A stretch of 64,000 bases of DNA from Glo-17 sp964637835 (GCA_964637835.1 CAZWYF010000006.1:77815-141814), one strand, 5' to 3'. Shown: positions 48,884 to 58,308, numbered from the stretch's first letter. A program made the numbers and translations. Notes: a model not told the origin generated them from the sequence alone.

Positions 48884-49594
48884 CTAGAACCTGCCGCCCC
48901 ACTGCCAGAGGACCATCTGCGGCGCGTCCGCGCCCACGGGCGGCGGCGGCGCCGGATCGAAGTACTGATCGAACCGGTCGGGCACCGGCAGCGGCTCGGT
49001 ATCGAAGCCGTAGAGGCCGGCGCCCACGTAGGAATCCAGCGCCACCAGCAGGAGGATGCCGCCCGACCACCACGCGTAGTCGCGCATGAGCTCCCAGCTC
49101 TCCTCGGCGCGGAAGTTGTAGAGGTCGCGGGTCTCGCCGGGCTGGAGGCTCACCTCGAAGCGCCGGTACCGCACCGCCTGCCGGTCGTGACGCAGCAGGT
49201 TGCTCCAGAAATACCACTGGGCCCCGAAGGACAGCATGGCCCGCCAGCCGTTGCCCGCGTAGAGCTGCCCCCAGCCGGGAAACACCGGCGAGACGAACAC
49301 CGCCGCCGTGCCGTCGATCCCGGTGTCGAAGAAGTCACGCACCGGGGGCAACAGCGTGTCGGCGGGCACCGTGGCCAGGGTGTCCGCGCCCGCCGTGGTC
49401 AGGGTGTCCGCCCCCGCCACGGCGAGGGTGTCCGCCCCGGCCATCGCCAGGGTGTCCGCGCCGACGGCGACGAGCGAATCCGCCCCGGCCGCGCCAGCGG
49501 GCGCCGCCACGTCCTGCCCGCGCCCGGCCGCCGCCAGCGGCAGCAGCAGCGCGAACAGCAGGGCTCGCCTCGCCTGCGCAGATCCTCGGGACAT
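48884..49594 (-). CDS. DUF5683-like envelope protein with repeat linker
   Basis: 236 aa. Signal segment (ALLFALLLPLAAAGRG), then an Ala/Asp-rich linker of four to five AGADTLAV-type 8-residue repeats (24-bp units, about 49360-49475), then a membrane-associated domain with SPVFPGWGQLYAGNGWRAML, typical of DUF5683 proteins, and two further hydrophobic segments. Ribosome site GGAGGAG before ATG at 49594. The function is unknown. It heads the operon with lepA, lepB and hemW. Confidence 0.82.
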   Translation of the reverse strand: MSRGSAQARRALLFALLLPLAAAGRGQDVAAPAGAAGADSLVAVGADTLAMAGADTLAVAGADTLTTAGADTLATVPADTLLPPVRDFFDTGIDGTAAVFVSPVFPGWGQLYAGNGWRAMLSFGAQWYFWSNLLRHDRQAVRYRRFEVSLQPGETRDLYNFRAEESWELMRDYAWWSGGILLLVALDSYVGAGLYGFDTEPLPVPDRFDQYFDPAPPPPVGADAPQMVLWQWGGRF

Positions 49595-49705
49595 CGCTCC
49601 TCCGGTCGGCCGGGTCCGGTCCGGGCGGGCGGCCCGGCCGCCCGTCGCCTGCCCTGAGACCCCGCGCCGGCCCGCGGGTTCCAGCCCTGGCCGCCGGGCA
49701 GAAAA

Positions 49706-49804
49706 TGGCGGGAACGTGTGGGAATCGAACCCACCTCGGACGGTATGACGCGCCCGACAGAGGGATTTGAAGTCCCCGGGGCCCACCAGGACCCATTCGC
49801 TCCC
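49706..49804 (-). tRNA. selC: Selenocysteine tRNA, tRNA-Sec (TCA anticodon)
   Basis: 99 nt including encoded CCA. Long acceptor (GGGAGCGA with the ACGTTCCC side), anticodon stem GGGGA/TCCCT around CTTCAAA (anticodon TCA), a long paired variable arm (GTCGGGCGCGTC region), T-arm GTGGGTTCGATTCCCAC and discriminator G. These are the hallmarks of tRNA-Sec and not of a class II Leu or Ser tRNA. It implies selenoprotein synthesis; selA, selB and selD are not in the window. Confidence 0.94.
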
Positions 49805-49823
49805 GCGCTGAACCAGCAATGTC

Positions 49824-49851
49824 GGGGCCGACCCCACCCGGGGTCGGCCCC
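49824..49851 (-). terminator. 12-bp perfect hairpin between glmS and selC
   Basis: GGGGCCGACCCC, loop ACCC, then the exact complement. It lies 236 bp after the glmS stop and 20 bp upstream of selC on the minus strand. No T-tract. It could end the glmM-glmS transcript or shield the selC 5' end. Confidence 0.5.
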
Positions 49852-49931
49852 TCAAGATTAACGCGCCGCCACCGTTTCCACCAGTGGCGAATCGCCACCG
49901 ACGCTCGGCCCGGCCGCCCCCGCCGGCCCGG

Positions 49932-50031
49932 NNNNNNNNNNNNNNNNNNNNNNNNNNNNNNNNNNNNNNNNNNNNNNNNNNNNNNNNNNNNNNNNNNNNN
50001 NNNNNNNNNNNNNNNNNNNNNNNNNNNNNNN
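49932..50031. other. Assembly gap 2 (100 N) between selC and glmS
   Basis: Placeholder Ns in an intergenic C/G-rich stretch; both flanks contain near-identical CCCCGCCGGCC tracts, so a low-complexity repeat probably caused the break. The true gap length is unknown. Confidence 0.97.
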
Positions 50032-50087
50032 CCCCCGCCGGCCTGGTCGTCCCCGCAACCCCGGCCGCCCGGGCCGCCGCCGCTGAC

Positions 50088-51908
<1,821 letters not shown>

Positions 51909-51925
51909 GGGGCGTTTCTCCTTCG

Positions 51926-53311
51926 TTAGCCGGCGGAGCCGGCCTGGCGGACCCGGGCGATGAGCTCCCGGGCGGCGTCCTCGCTGGACGCCTCGGCGAT
52001 GATCCGCACCACCGGCTCGGTGTTCGAGGGCCGCACGTGGACCCAGGCTCGCTGTCCGGTCCACTTCAGACCGTCGCGCGTGTCGAGGGTTCCCTCGCCC
52101 AGGGACTGCAGGACCGCGGCGAGCGCGTCCCCGGTGGGCAGGGCCTCGGCCGCGACCTTCTCCTTGATCATGGCCACCGGCGGCCAGCCGGCGGCCAGCT
52201 CGGCCAGCGTCTGCCCGCGCTCGGCCAGCAGCTGCAGGACCATGGCCACGCCCAGCACCGCATCGCGACCGGGATGCAGCGCGGGATAGATCACGCCGCC
52301 ATTGCCCTCGCCGCCGATGGTGCAGCCCTCGGCGAGCAGCGTGCCCACCACGTTGGCCTCGCCCACCGGCGTGCGGTGGACCACCTGGCCGTGCCGCGCG
52401 GCCGCCTGCTCGATCAGCCCGGTGGTCGACAGGTTCACCGCCACCGGTCCGGGCTCCTTGCCCAGCACGAGGTCCACGGCCAGCACCAGGGTCAGTTCCT
52501 CGCTGAGGGCCACGCCTCCCGGGGCCACCAGGGCCAGCCGGTCGACGTCCGGATCCACGGCGAAGCCCAGGTCGGCGCCGCCCTCGCGGACCGCCGCGCA
52601 CAGCCCGGCGAGATGCGCGGGCGTGGGCTCGGGATCGTGGGGGAAGCGTCCGCTGCGGCCGCAGTGCAGCGCCGTGCAGCGCACGCCCAGACGACCGAGC
52701 AGCTCGGGCACGATCACGCCGCCAGCGCCCTCCACCGCGTCCACCACCGCGTGCAGCCGTGCCGCGGCGATGCGCTCGGCGTCCAGCCAGGGCAGCGCCA
52801 GGATGGCGTCCAGGTGCCGCGCGTCCGCGCCGTGGTCCTCGCTGACGGCCCCCACGCGGTCGAAGGGGACGTGCCCCGCACCGGTGTCGTAGCAGGCCCG
52901 GACCGCCGCGTTCTGCGCGTGGTCGAGGAACAGCCCGTCGGCGGTGAGGAACTTCAGGGCGTTCCACTGCTGCGGATTGTGGCTGGCGGTGATGATCACC
53001 CCGCCCACCGCGTCGCCCTCCTGGACGGCCATCTCGGTGGTGGGCGTGCTGGCGATGCCCAGGTCCACCACCGGATGGCCGGTGGACGCCAGGGCGGCGC
53101 AGACCGCATCACGCATCATCGGACCGGTGACGCGGCTGTCGCGCCCCACCACCACCGGGCCCGGGGGCAGCCAGGCCCCGAAGGCCGCCGCCCAGCGGGC
53201 CGCGGTGACGGCGTCGAGGCCGTCGCCGATCACGCCACGGATTCCGGAAACGCTCACCTTGAGGGCCAAAGTCGTTCTTCCCCGCGTCTCGAGATGAATG
53301 GCCAGGGCCAT
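51926..53311 (-). CDS. glmM: Phosphoglucosamine mutase (alpha-D-phosphohexomutase)
   Basis: 461 aa from ATG 53311; a TTG 14 codons downstream (MALKVSVSGIRG) has a good GGGGAAG site and may be the true start. Seen: VSVSGIRGVIGDGL, VVGRDSRVTG, phosphoserine loop ITASHNPQQWNALK (Ser110), metal loop DPDVDRLAL, sugar loop GEGNGGVIYP and phosphate loop RPSNTEPVVRIIAE. The partner glmS directly downstream supports GlmM over PGM/PMM, but specificity is inferred from context. Confidence 0.92.
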   Translation of the reverse strand: MALAIHLETRGRTTLALKVSVSGIRGVIGDGLDAVTAARWAAAFGAWLPPGPVVVGRDSRVTGPMMRDAVCAALASTGHPVVDLGIASTPTTEMAVQEGDAVGGVIITASHNPQQWNALKFLTADGLFLDHAQNAAVRACYDTGAGHVPFDRVGAVSEDHGADARHLDAILALPWLDAERIAAARLHAVVDAVEGAGGVIVPELLGRLGVRCTALHCGRSGRFPHDPEPTPAHLAGLCAAVREGGADLGFAVDPDVDRLALVAPGGVALSEELTLVLAVDLVLGKEPGPVAVNLSTTGLIEQAAARHGQVVHRTPVGEANVVGTLLAEGCTIGGEGNGGVIYPALHPGRDAVLGVAMVLQLLAERGQTLAELAAGWPPVAMIKEKVAAEALPTGDALAAVLQSLGEGTLDTRDGLKWTGQRAWVHVRPSNTEPVVRIIAEASSEDAARELIARVRQAGSAG

Positions 53312-53551
53312 GGGATTCTCATCTGCAGACCATCGGCCGGCCGCCCGGATCCTTGAGGAGCATCCAGGAGCGATCCGCACGCCAAGATACGCGTCCGGGG
53401 TCCTGGCCGACACCCCGGGCCGGGCCCCGGACCGCGACACGCCATCCTACCAGCCCGGCCGCCCTGGGCAAGGTCGTTCCCCGATCAGGAGACAATCCTC
53501 CTTGCGCTCGGGCGGGACCCGTGTGTAGGCTTGCCGGCAGGAGGCCTGCCC

Positions 53552-54793
53552 ATGGAAGGATCCAGGAGGGGCGGCGCGGCCTGGCGGATGGCGGTGCTGG
53601 CCGGGATGATGCTCGTCTCGGTGCCGGCGCTCGACGCCCTCGCCGCGAAGCTTCGCATCACCAACAGCTACACGCCCCTGAACGCCGAGCGGCCGGTGCG
53701 CCAGAGCACCGAGTACATCGTGCTGCACACCACCGAGGGGTCGGACGGCCCGTCCCTGCGCCGCGTCCAGCGCCTGGGCCTGGCCCACTACGTGGTGCTG
53801 ACCAACGGCACCGTCCACCGCGTGGTGCACAAGCACCGCGAGGCCCGGCATGCCGGCCGCAGCATGTGGGAAGGGCACGACGGCCTGGACTGCTGCTCCA
53901 TCGGCATCGAGGTGGTGGGCTACCACAACCGCCCGCTCACCGGCCTGCAGGAGGCGGCGCTCGCGGAGCTGCTCCGGCAGCTGCAGTCGCTGTACGACAT
54001 CCCCGACCGCAACGTGGTCACCCACTCCCAGGTGGCCTACGGCGCACCCAACCGCTGGCACCGCCATCCCCATCGCGGCCGCAAGCGCTGCGGCATGCTC
54101 TTCGCCCAGACCGAGCTGCGCCAGCGCCTGGGCCTGACCGAGCGGCCCGGCGGCGATCCCGACGTGGCGGCGGGCCGCCTGCAGGTGGCCGACCCCTTCC
54201 TGGCCACCGTGCTGTTCGGCGGCGAGGACGAGGCCGCGCGCGTGGTGGCCGACCGCTTCCAGGGCCAGGACCAGAACGTCATCACCGCCGAGCGCACGGC
54301 CTGGTTCATCGCCCGCGACGCGTTCGACTCCCCCCGCACGGTCTACGTCTTCCCCGGCGGGACGCGCCTGCGCGGGCATCGGATCCGCGACTGGTCGCAG
54401 ATCCCGCCGGGCACCCGCGTGCTCCTGGACCAGGGACTGCCCGACGGCGTGGCCTGGCGCGAGCTGGGCCGCGACGGCCGCACGGCCGGCGAGGTGGCCG
54501 GCGCCGCGTACGCGTCGGCATCCACGGTCTACGTGCTGCCCGGCGGCCGCGTCCGGCGCGGTCACGAGCTGAGCGCCCGCGACTTCCGCCGCCTGCCCGT
54601 CGGCACCCGCGTCTTCGTGGGCTTCGCCTTCGCCGGCACCGTCACCCGCAGCCGCACCGCCTACCAGCTCTGCGGCCCCCGCTTCCGCGAGGAAAGCACC
54701 CTCTACGTGCTGCCCGGCGGCCGGGTCCGCAACGGGGGCCAGATCGAGGAGAGCCGCATCCCCGGCGGCACGCACGTGCTGCTGGGGTCGTGA
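53552..54793 (+). CDS. Exported N-acetylmuramoyl-L-alanine amidase with repeat tail
   Basis: 413 aa. Signal segment (MAVLAGMMLVSVPALDALA), then an amidase_2-type zinc domain (about 60-200): YIVLHTTEGSDG with the first His, AHYVVLTNGTVHRVV, CCSIGIEVVGY, VVTHSQVAYG. Cleaves the MurNAc-L-Ala bond in murein. The C-terminal 180 residues contain three copies of a YVxPGGRxRxG ... PxGTxV motif that I do not recognise. ATG at 53552 with AGGAGG eight bases upstream. Divergent from glmM. Confidence 0.87.
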   Translation: MEGSRRGGAAWRMAVLAGMMLVSVPALDALAAKLRITNSYTPLNAERPVRQSTEYIVLHTTEGSDGPSLRRVQRLGLAHYVVLTNGTVHRVVHKHREARHAGRSMWEGHDGLDCCSIGIEVVGYHNRPLTGLQEAALAELLRQLQSLYDIPDRNVVTHSQVAYGAPNRWHRHPHRGRKRCGMLFAQTELRQRLGLTERPGGDPDVAAGRLQVADPFLATVLFGGEDEAARVVADRFQGQDQNVITAERTAWFIARDAFDSPRTVYVFPGGTRLRGHRIRDWSQIPPGTRVLLDQGLPDGVAWRELGRDGRTAGEVAGAAYASASTVYVLPGGRVRRGHELSARDFRRLPVGTRVFVGFAFAGTVTRSRTAYQLCGPRFREESTLYVLPGGRVRNGGQIEESRIPGGTHVLLGS

Positions 54794-54821
54794 ACCGCGG
54801 GCGAACCGCGCACCGCCTTGC

Positions 54822-54905
54822 CTGGACCCATCGCCGCGCCGCCCGGACCCATCGCCGCGCCGCCTGGACCCACCGTGATTCCGCCCGAACCCACCGCGAC
54901 TCCGC
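54822..54905. repeat. Four tandem 21-bp units
   Basis: Consensus start CTGGACCCATCGCCGCGCCG; copies 1 and 2 are nearly identical, copies 3 and 4 have diverged (ACCGTGATTCCGC-like ends). The period of 21 would be in frame as a 7-residue Pro repeat, but the stretch lies upstream of the promoter and start codon of arsR and is not coding. Confidence 0.85.
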
Positions 54906-54913
54906 CTGCCGTC

Positions 54914-54942
54914 TTGCGCCCGCCGGGCCGCCGCACTATACT
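54914..54942 (+). promoter_or_regulatory. Sigma-70 promoter of the arsR-arsC-arsM operon
   Basis: -35 TTGCGC (54914-54919), 17-bp spacer, -10 TATACT (54937-54942). The expected start point, seven bases on, is the A of the arsR ATG at 54950, so the transcript may be leaderless. Confidence 0.78.
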
Positions 54943-54965
54943 TGCATCCATGCACAACAATGCAA
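54942..54965 (+). promoter_or_regulatory. Candidate ArsR operator over the arsR start codon
   Basis: TTGCAT-N12-ATGCAA spans the -10 edge, the start point and the first codons; nested in it is TGCAT-CC-ATGCA (54943-54954). ArsR/SmtB repressors bind such short dyads near the -10, so autoregulation is likely. Confidence 0.55.
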
Positions 54966-55324
54966 CCATCGACCGGATCACCGACACCACCGCCCTCGCC
55001 CGGGCCGTGAGCGACCCCACCCGGGTCCGCATCCTGATGGCGCTGGCCGGAGGCGAGGTCTGCGCCTGCCATCTGGCGGACCTGGTGCGGCTGGACCCGT
55101 CCACCATCTCGCGGCACCTGGCGGTGCTGAAGGCGGCCGGCCTGGTGGTCGGTCGCAAGGCCGGGCGCTGGGTCCACTACCGCCGGCCCGCGGCGGAGGC
55201 CGCCGAGCCGGTGGCCAGGACCCTGGCCTGGCTCGATGCCTTGCTCGCCGAGAGCGCGCAGGTGGCGGCGGACCGCGAGGAACTGGCGAGCTATCCGTGC
55301 GAGGCGTCGACCGCCAGCGCCTGA
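54950..55324 (+). CDS. arsR: ArsR-type arsenite-responsive repressor
   Basis: 124 aa winged-helix ArsR/SmtB repressor. The metalloid site CxC lies in the recognition region: EVCACHLADL (Cys38, Cys40), matching the ELCVCDL motif of classic ArsR; DNA helix STISRHLAVLKAAGLV; wing RKAGRWVHYRR; a further Cys near the end (SYPCEAS). As(III) binding should release DNA. ATG at 54950 has no ribosome site and sits at the predicted transcription start. The N-terminal Pro-rich open frame upstream is not coding. Confidence 0.93.
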   Translation: MHNNATIDRITDTTALARAVSDPTRVRILMALAGGEVCACHLADLVRLDPSTISRHLAVLKAAGLVVGRKAGRWVHYRRPAAEAAEPVARTLAWLDALLAESAQVAADREELASYPCEASTASA

Positions 55325-55348
55325 CGCCCTGATCCCGGGAGACGACGC

Positions 55349-55807
55349 GTGAGGAAGCAGAACGTCCTGTTCATCTGCGGCGGGAACTCCTGCCGCAGCC
55401 AGATGGCCGAGGCCTTCCTGCGCAAGCACGGCGGGCACCGGTTCGACGTCTTCAGCTGCGGCCTCGAGGCCACGGAGATCCATCCCCGCACCGCCGAGGT
55501 GATGGCGGAGGCGGGCATCGACATCGTGGCGGACGGCCAGAAGGCCGAGCACGTCTCCGCCTATCTCGGCAAGCTGGCGGTGGCGCACCTGATCATCGTC
55601 TGCGACGCCGCCGCGCGCCGCTGCCCGGCCATCTGGCCCGGCGCCCTGAACCGCCTGATGTGGCCCTTCGAGGACCCGCCGGCCTGCCAGGGCACCGAGG
55701 AGGAGCGGCTGGAGAAGTTCCGCGAGGTCCGCGACCGGATCGAGGCCCGGATCCTGGCCTGGCTGGAGGAACTCGAGCAAGAGGAGGCTCGCGGTGGATC
55801 GGCCTGA
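55349..55807 (+). CDS. arsC: Thioredoxin-coupled arsenate reductase ArsC (LMW-PTP fold)
   Basis: 152 aa. Phosphatase-like loop CGGNSCRS (Cys10, Arg16), the redox pair Cys85 and Cys92 in VCDAAARRCP, and Asp109 in WPFEDPPA correspond to Cys10/Cys82/Cys89/Asp105 of the staphylococcal enzyme. Reduces As(V) to As(III) with thioredoxin. GTG start at 55349, 24 bp after arsR, with GGGAGA upstream; its 3' end overlaps arsM by 14 bp. Confidence 0.94.
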   Translation: MRKQNVLFICGGNSCRSQMAEAFLRKHGGHRFDVFSCGLEATEIHPRTAEVMAEAGIDIVADGQKAEHVSAYLGKLAVAHLIIVCDAAARRCPAIWPGALNRLMWPFEDPPACQGTEEERLEKFREVRDRIEARILAWLEELEQEEARGGSA

Positions 55808-56666
55808 CGACCTCTTTCGTCCCGGCGACGACTCCCGACCCGACGACCGCCGCCGCGACGTGTCCGCCGACTACGCCGACGCCGTCGCCAGCGGCAGCGG
55901 CTGCTGCAGCGGCCCGCCAGCCCCGCGCGCCCTGGTGACGCAGCTGGCCGGCTACGCCAGCGACGACATCGCCGCCCTGCCCGCCGACGCCGTGGTCAAC
56001 GCCTTCGGCTGCGGCAACCCCCTGGCCTTCTCCGCCGTGCAGCCCGGCGACGTGGTCGTCGACCTGGGCTCCGGCGCAGGCATCGACCTGCTCCTGGCCG
56101 CCCGGAAGGTGGGCCCGCGGGGCCGGGTGATCGGCGTGGACATGACCGCCGAGATGATCGCGCGCGCTCGCGAGAACATCGCCGCCGCCGGCCTGGACAA
56201 CGTGGAGGTGCGCGAGGGCATCATCGAGGACCTGCCCGTGGACACGGCCTCGGTGGACTGGGTGATCTCCAACTGCGTGATCAACCTCTCGCCGGAGAAA
56301 CCCCGGGTGTTCGCCGAGATCGCCCGGGTGCTGCGGCCCGGCGGCCGGGTGCAGGTGTCGGACATCGTGGCCGAGGACCTGCCCGCCGAGCTCCGCGCCG
56401 ATCGCCGCCTCTACTCCTCCTGCCTGGCCGGCGCCATCGGCGAGGCGGAATACGTCGCCGCCATGGCCGCGGCCGGGCTGACGGAGATCGCGGTCATCGA
56501 CCGGCACGTCTACGACGCCGCCCAGCTCGCCGGCTTCCTGGGCTCGGACATCCCCGGCGAGGGCGGTGGCTGCTGCGGCGGCGCCCCCGACGCCCGCGCC
56601 CGGCAGTGGGCCGGGCGGATCGCCGGCCAGGTGGCCAGCGTGACCGTCCGCGCGCGCCGGGCTTGA
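55794..56666 (+). CDS. arsM: Arsenite S-adenosylmethionine methyltransferase ArsM
   Basis: 290 aa. SAM fold VVVDLGSGAGIDLLLAARKV and GVDMTAEMIARARENI; arsenic-binding Cys candidates Cys73 (AFGCGNP), Cys161 (ISNCVINLS) and Cys210 (YSSCLAGA), plus an N-terminal Cys37-Cys38 pair and a C-terminal GGGCCGG. Converts As(III) to methylated, partly volatile species. GTG start at 55794 within the arsC end. The arsC-arsM coupling would feed As(III) straight to methylation. Confidence 0.94.
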   Translation: MDRPDDLFRPGDDSRPDDRRRDVSADYADAVASGSGCCSGPPAPRALVTQLAGYASDDIAALPADAVVNAFGCGNPLAFSAVQPGDVVVDLGSGAGIDLLLAARKVGPRGRVIGVDMTAEMIARARENIAAAGLDNVEVREGIIEDLPVDTASVDWVISNCVINLSPEKPRVFAEIARVLRPGGRVQVSDIVAEDLPAELRADRRLYSSCLAGAIGEAEYVAAMAAAGLTEIAVIDRHVYDAAQLAGFLGSDIPGEGGGCCGGAPDARARQWAGRIAGQVASVTVRARRA

Positions 56667-56791
56667 CGGCGACCCGTCCGATCCCCCACACTTGGTAGGA
56701 ATTCCCTGGACGGGCGGGAACCTTCCCGCCCGCCGCGGGTTCGAGTGCGGGTCCGCCGCCCCCGTGGTCTCCCTGCCCCGGAGAGCCCATC

Positions 56792-57403
56792 GTGACCGTC
56801 GCCACCGCCATCGCCCCCAGGATCCTGCTCGGCGTGCTCGCGCTGTGGCTGGCCCTGTGGCCGGCGGCCGATGGCGCCACGGGCGCCTCCAAGGTCCTGG
56901 TGCCCGGATCCGCTGGCGAGCGGCCCGGGCCGATACCGATGGCCGCGCCCGCCGCCGCGACGCCCTGCGCACCCGTGACGACCACGCCGTGCGCCCCGGC
57001 CGCCGCGACACCCTGCGCGCCCGCCGCCCCATCACCCTGCGCGCCCGCCGCCGCGACGCCCTGCGCCCCGGCCGCCCCATCACCCCCCGCACCTGCCGGC
57101 GCCGTCGCCGCCGCCAGCGCCGGTGGCTGCTGCAGCGGGGCGCCCGAGGACGAGGTTCCGGCCGCCACCCCCGGCTGCTGCCCCGAGCCCTGCAACGGAC
57201 CCGCCGCCGTGCCCACCTGCCCGGCCGGCAAGGCCGCGCGCTGCTCCGCCTGCTGCGGTGCCGGGGGCATGGTCCTCTTCGCCACCGCGATCCCCAGCCT
57301 CGAGGCCGACCAGGCCATGGTCGGCACCCTCTGCCCCTGCTGCCAGGTGGGGTCGTCCCGTCATCTCCAGCCCCCGGTACCCCCGCCCTGGCCGGTCGTC
57401 TGA
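56792..57403 (+). CDS. Exported Cys/Pro-rich protein of the ars operon, unknown function
   Basis: 203 aa, 17 Cys. Signal segment (ILLGVLALWLALWPAADG), then five TPCAPAAx-type 8-residue repeats with single Cys (59, 67, 75, 83, 91), then a C-terminal region with Cys pairs GGCCSG, GCCPEPC, CSACC and CPCC (113-184). GTG start at 56792 with GGAGAG upstream, 125 bp after arsM. The Cys pattern suggests soft-metal binding outside the cytoplasm. I recognise no family. The unusual composition makes the frame less certain than its neighbours, but the Cys spacing is regular only in this frame. Confidence 0.65.
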   Translation: MTVATAIAPRILLGVLALWLALWPAADGATGASKVLVPGSAGERPGPIPMAAPAAATPCAPVTTTPCAPAAATPCAPAAPSPCAPAAATPCAPAAPSPPAPAGAVAAASAGGCCSGAPEDEVPAATPGCCPEPCNGPAAVPTCPAGKAARCSACCGAGGMVLFATAIPSLEADQAMVGTLCPCCQVGSSRHLQPPVPPPWPVV

Positions 57404-57424
57404 TTCCCGTGTCCCGGCATTCGC

Positions 57425-57442
57425 GTGCCCCCCGGGGGGCAC
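57425..57442. repeat. 18-bp perfect palindrome between the two Cys-rich genes
   Basis: GTGCCCCCC followed by its exact complement. It could form a short very stable hairpin separating expression of the two genes. A similar GTGCCCCCCGGGGGG stretch occurs in arsR2 next to gap 3. Confidence 0.7.
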
Positions 57443-57474
57443 CGACCATGACTTCAGAATCAGGAGACCGAACC

Positions 57475-58158
57475 ATGAAGAAGAATCCCACGCTGATGGC
57501 GGCCATGACCGCCGTGTTCGTCCTGTCCATCGCCGCGGCCGGCCTGGTGATCGCCGACGATCACGCGAAGACGGCGAAGGCCGACGCAGCCTGCGCCACC
57601 GCCTGCCAGACCGCCTGCGCCGAGGCCTGCCAGGCCGCCGCGGCCAGCGGCAAGGCCATGTCGGCGGCCGATTGCGCCGAGGCCTGCAGGACCGCCTGCG
57701 CCGCCGCGGGCAAGGAGTGCACCGACGCCTGCCAGAAGGCCTGCGCCGAGGCCTGCGCCACCCATGGCGCCGCCATGAAGGCCAGCGCCACGAAGGATTG
57801 CGACGGTGCGACGGCCAGCCACGCGGCCGCCAGCTCCGCCTGCGCCGAGGCCTGCGCGTCGGCCGCGAAGGCTGCATCCGCCAAGGCTGCATCCGCCAAG
57901 GCTGCTGACCATTGCGACGAGAAGGCTGCCACCGCCCAGACCGCCGAGGCCAAGACCGCCGAGGCCAAGACCGCCGAGGCCAAGTCCGCCAGCAGCGGCT
58001 GCGGCCCGGCGGCGGCGGCGTCCGGCTGTGCGGCCACGTGCGGCGGCGCCATCGTGGAGAAGGCCCAGGCCGAGGCCAAGGGCGAGTGCCACGACGCCGA
58101 GGCGGAGGCCAAGAAGGCCGCCAAGACCACGGCGTCGGTGGCCAAGTCCAGCAAGTAG
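57475..58158 (+). CDS. Exported Ala/Cys-rich protein with CxxxC helices (copper-storage-like)
   Basis: 227 aa, 19 Cys. Signal peptide (MAAMTAVFVLSIAAAGLVIA), then clusters at four-residue spacing: Cys40-44-48-52, Cys67-71-75 and Cys82-86-90-94, followed by looser Cys and Lys/Ala-rich AEAKT repeats. A Cys every fourth residue puts thiols on one face of a helix, as in the copper-storage (Csp/DUF326) four-helix bundles. The ars context makes extracytoplasmic As(III) or Cu(I) sequestration plausible. Family membership is not proven; low-complexity composition could mimic it. ATG at 57475 after CAGGAGA. Confidence 0.75.
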   Translation: MKKNPTLMAAMTAVFVLSIAAAGLVIADDHAKTAKADAACATACQTACAEACQAAAASGKAMSAADCAEACRTACAAAGKECTDACQKACAEACATHGAAMKASATKDCDGATASHAAASSACAEACASAAKAASAKAASAKAADHCDEKAATAQTAEAKTAEAKTAEAKSASSGCGPAAAASGCAATCGGAIVEKAQAEAKGECHDAEAEAKKAAKTTASVAKSSK

Positions 58159-58216
58159 CGCCCCGCGACCGGGGACGACACCGGCGCGTGCCGTCCCCGA
58201 TCAGCAAGGGTCACGC

Positions 58217-58248
58217 ACGGCGCCCGCGGGATCTCCCGCGAGCGCCGT
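58217..58248 (+). terminator. Possible terminator of the plus-strand ars operon
   Basis: ACGGCGC-C-CGCGGGA, loop TC, then TCCCGCG-A-GCGCCGT: two 7-bp stems with one mismatch. It lies about 58 bp after the Cys-rich gene. No T-tract follows. Confidence 0.5.
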
Positions 58249-58292
58249 GACGTCATGCCCGGGGACCTGATCCCTGTCAGCTGTTCCCATTG

Positions 58293-58304
58293 ATTATCGA
58301 TAAT
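58293..58304 (+). promoter_or_regulatory. 12-bp palindrome, candidate regulator site
   Basis: ATTATCGATAAT, just upstream of the -35 of the small-peptide promoter. AT-rich dyads of this kind are typical ArsR/SmtB-family sites; either ArsR in the window could be the ligand. The position also allows an activator or UP-element role. Confidence 0.5.
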
Positions 58305-58308
58305 TGGC

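Larger units (their letters stand above)
54794..54949. other. Amidase-arsR intergenic region with 21-bp repeats and ars promoter
   Basis: No gene. Contains four 21-bp tandem units (54822-54905) and, immediately after, the sigma-70 promoter of the ars operon. Confidence 0.7.

Noticed and set aside
51909..51925. glmS ribozyme
   Set aside because: Only 17 bp separate glmM and glmS; there is no space for the ribozyme.
57401..57442. Selenocysteine read-through of the TGA ending the Cys/Pro-rich gene, using the following palindrome as a SECIS hairpin
   Set aside because: The hairpin starts about 21 bases after the TGA but has no apical loop with the conserved features, and the extension is short and without similarity to any redox motif.
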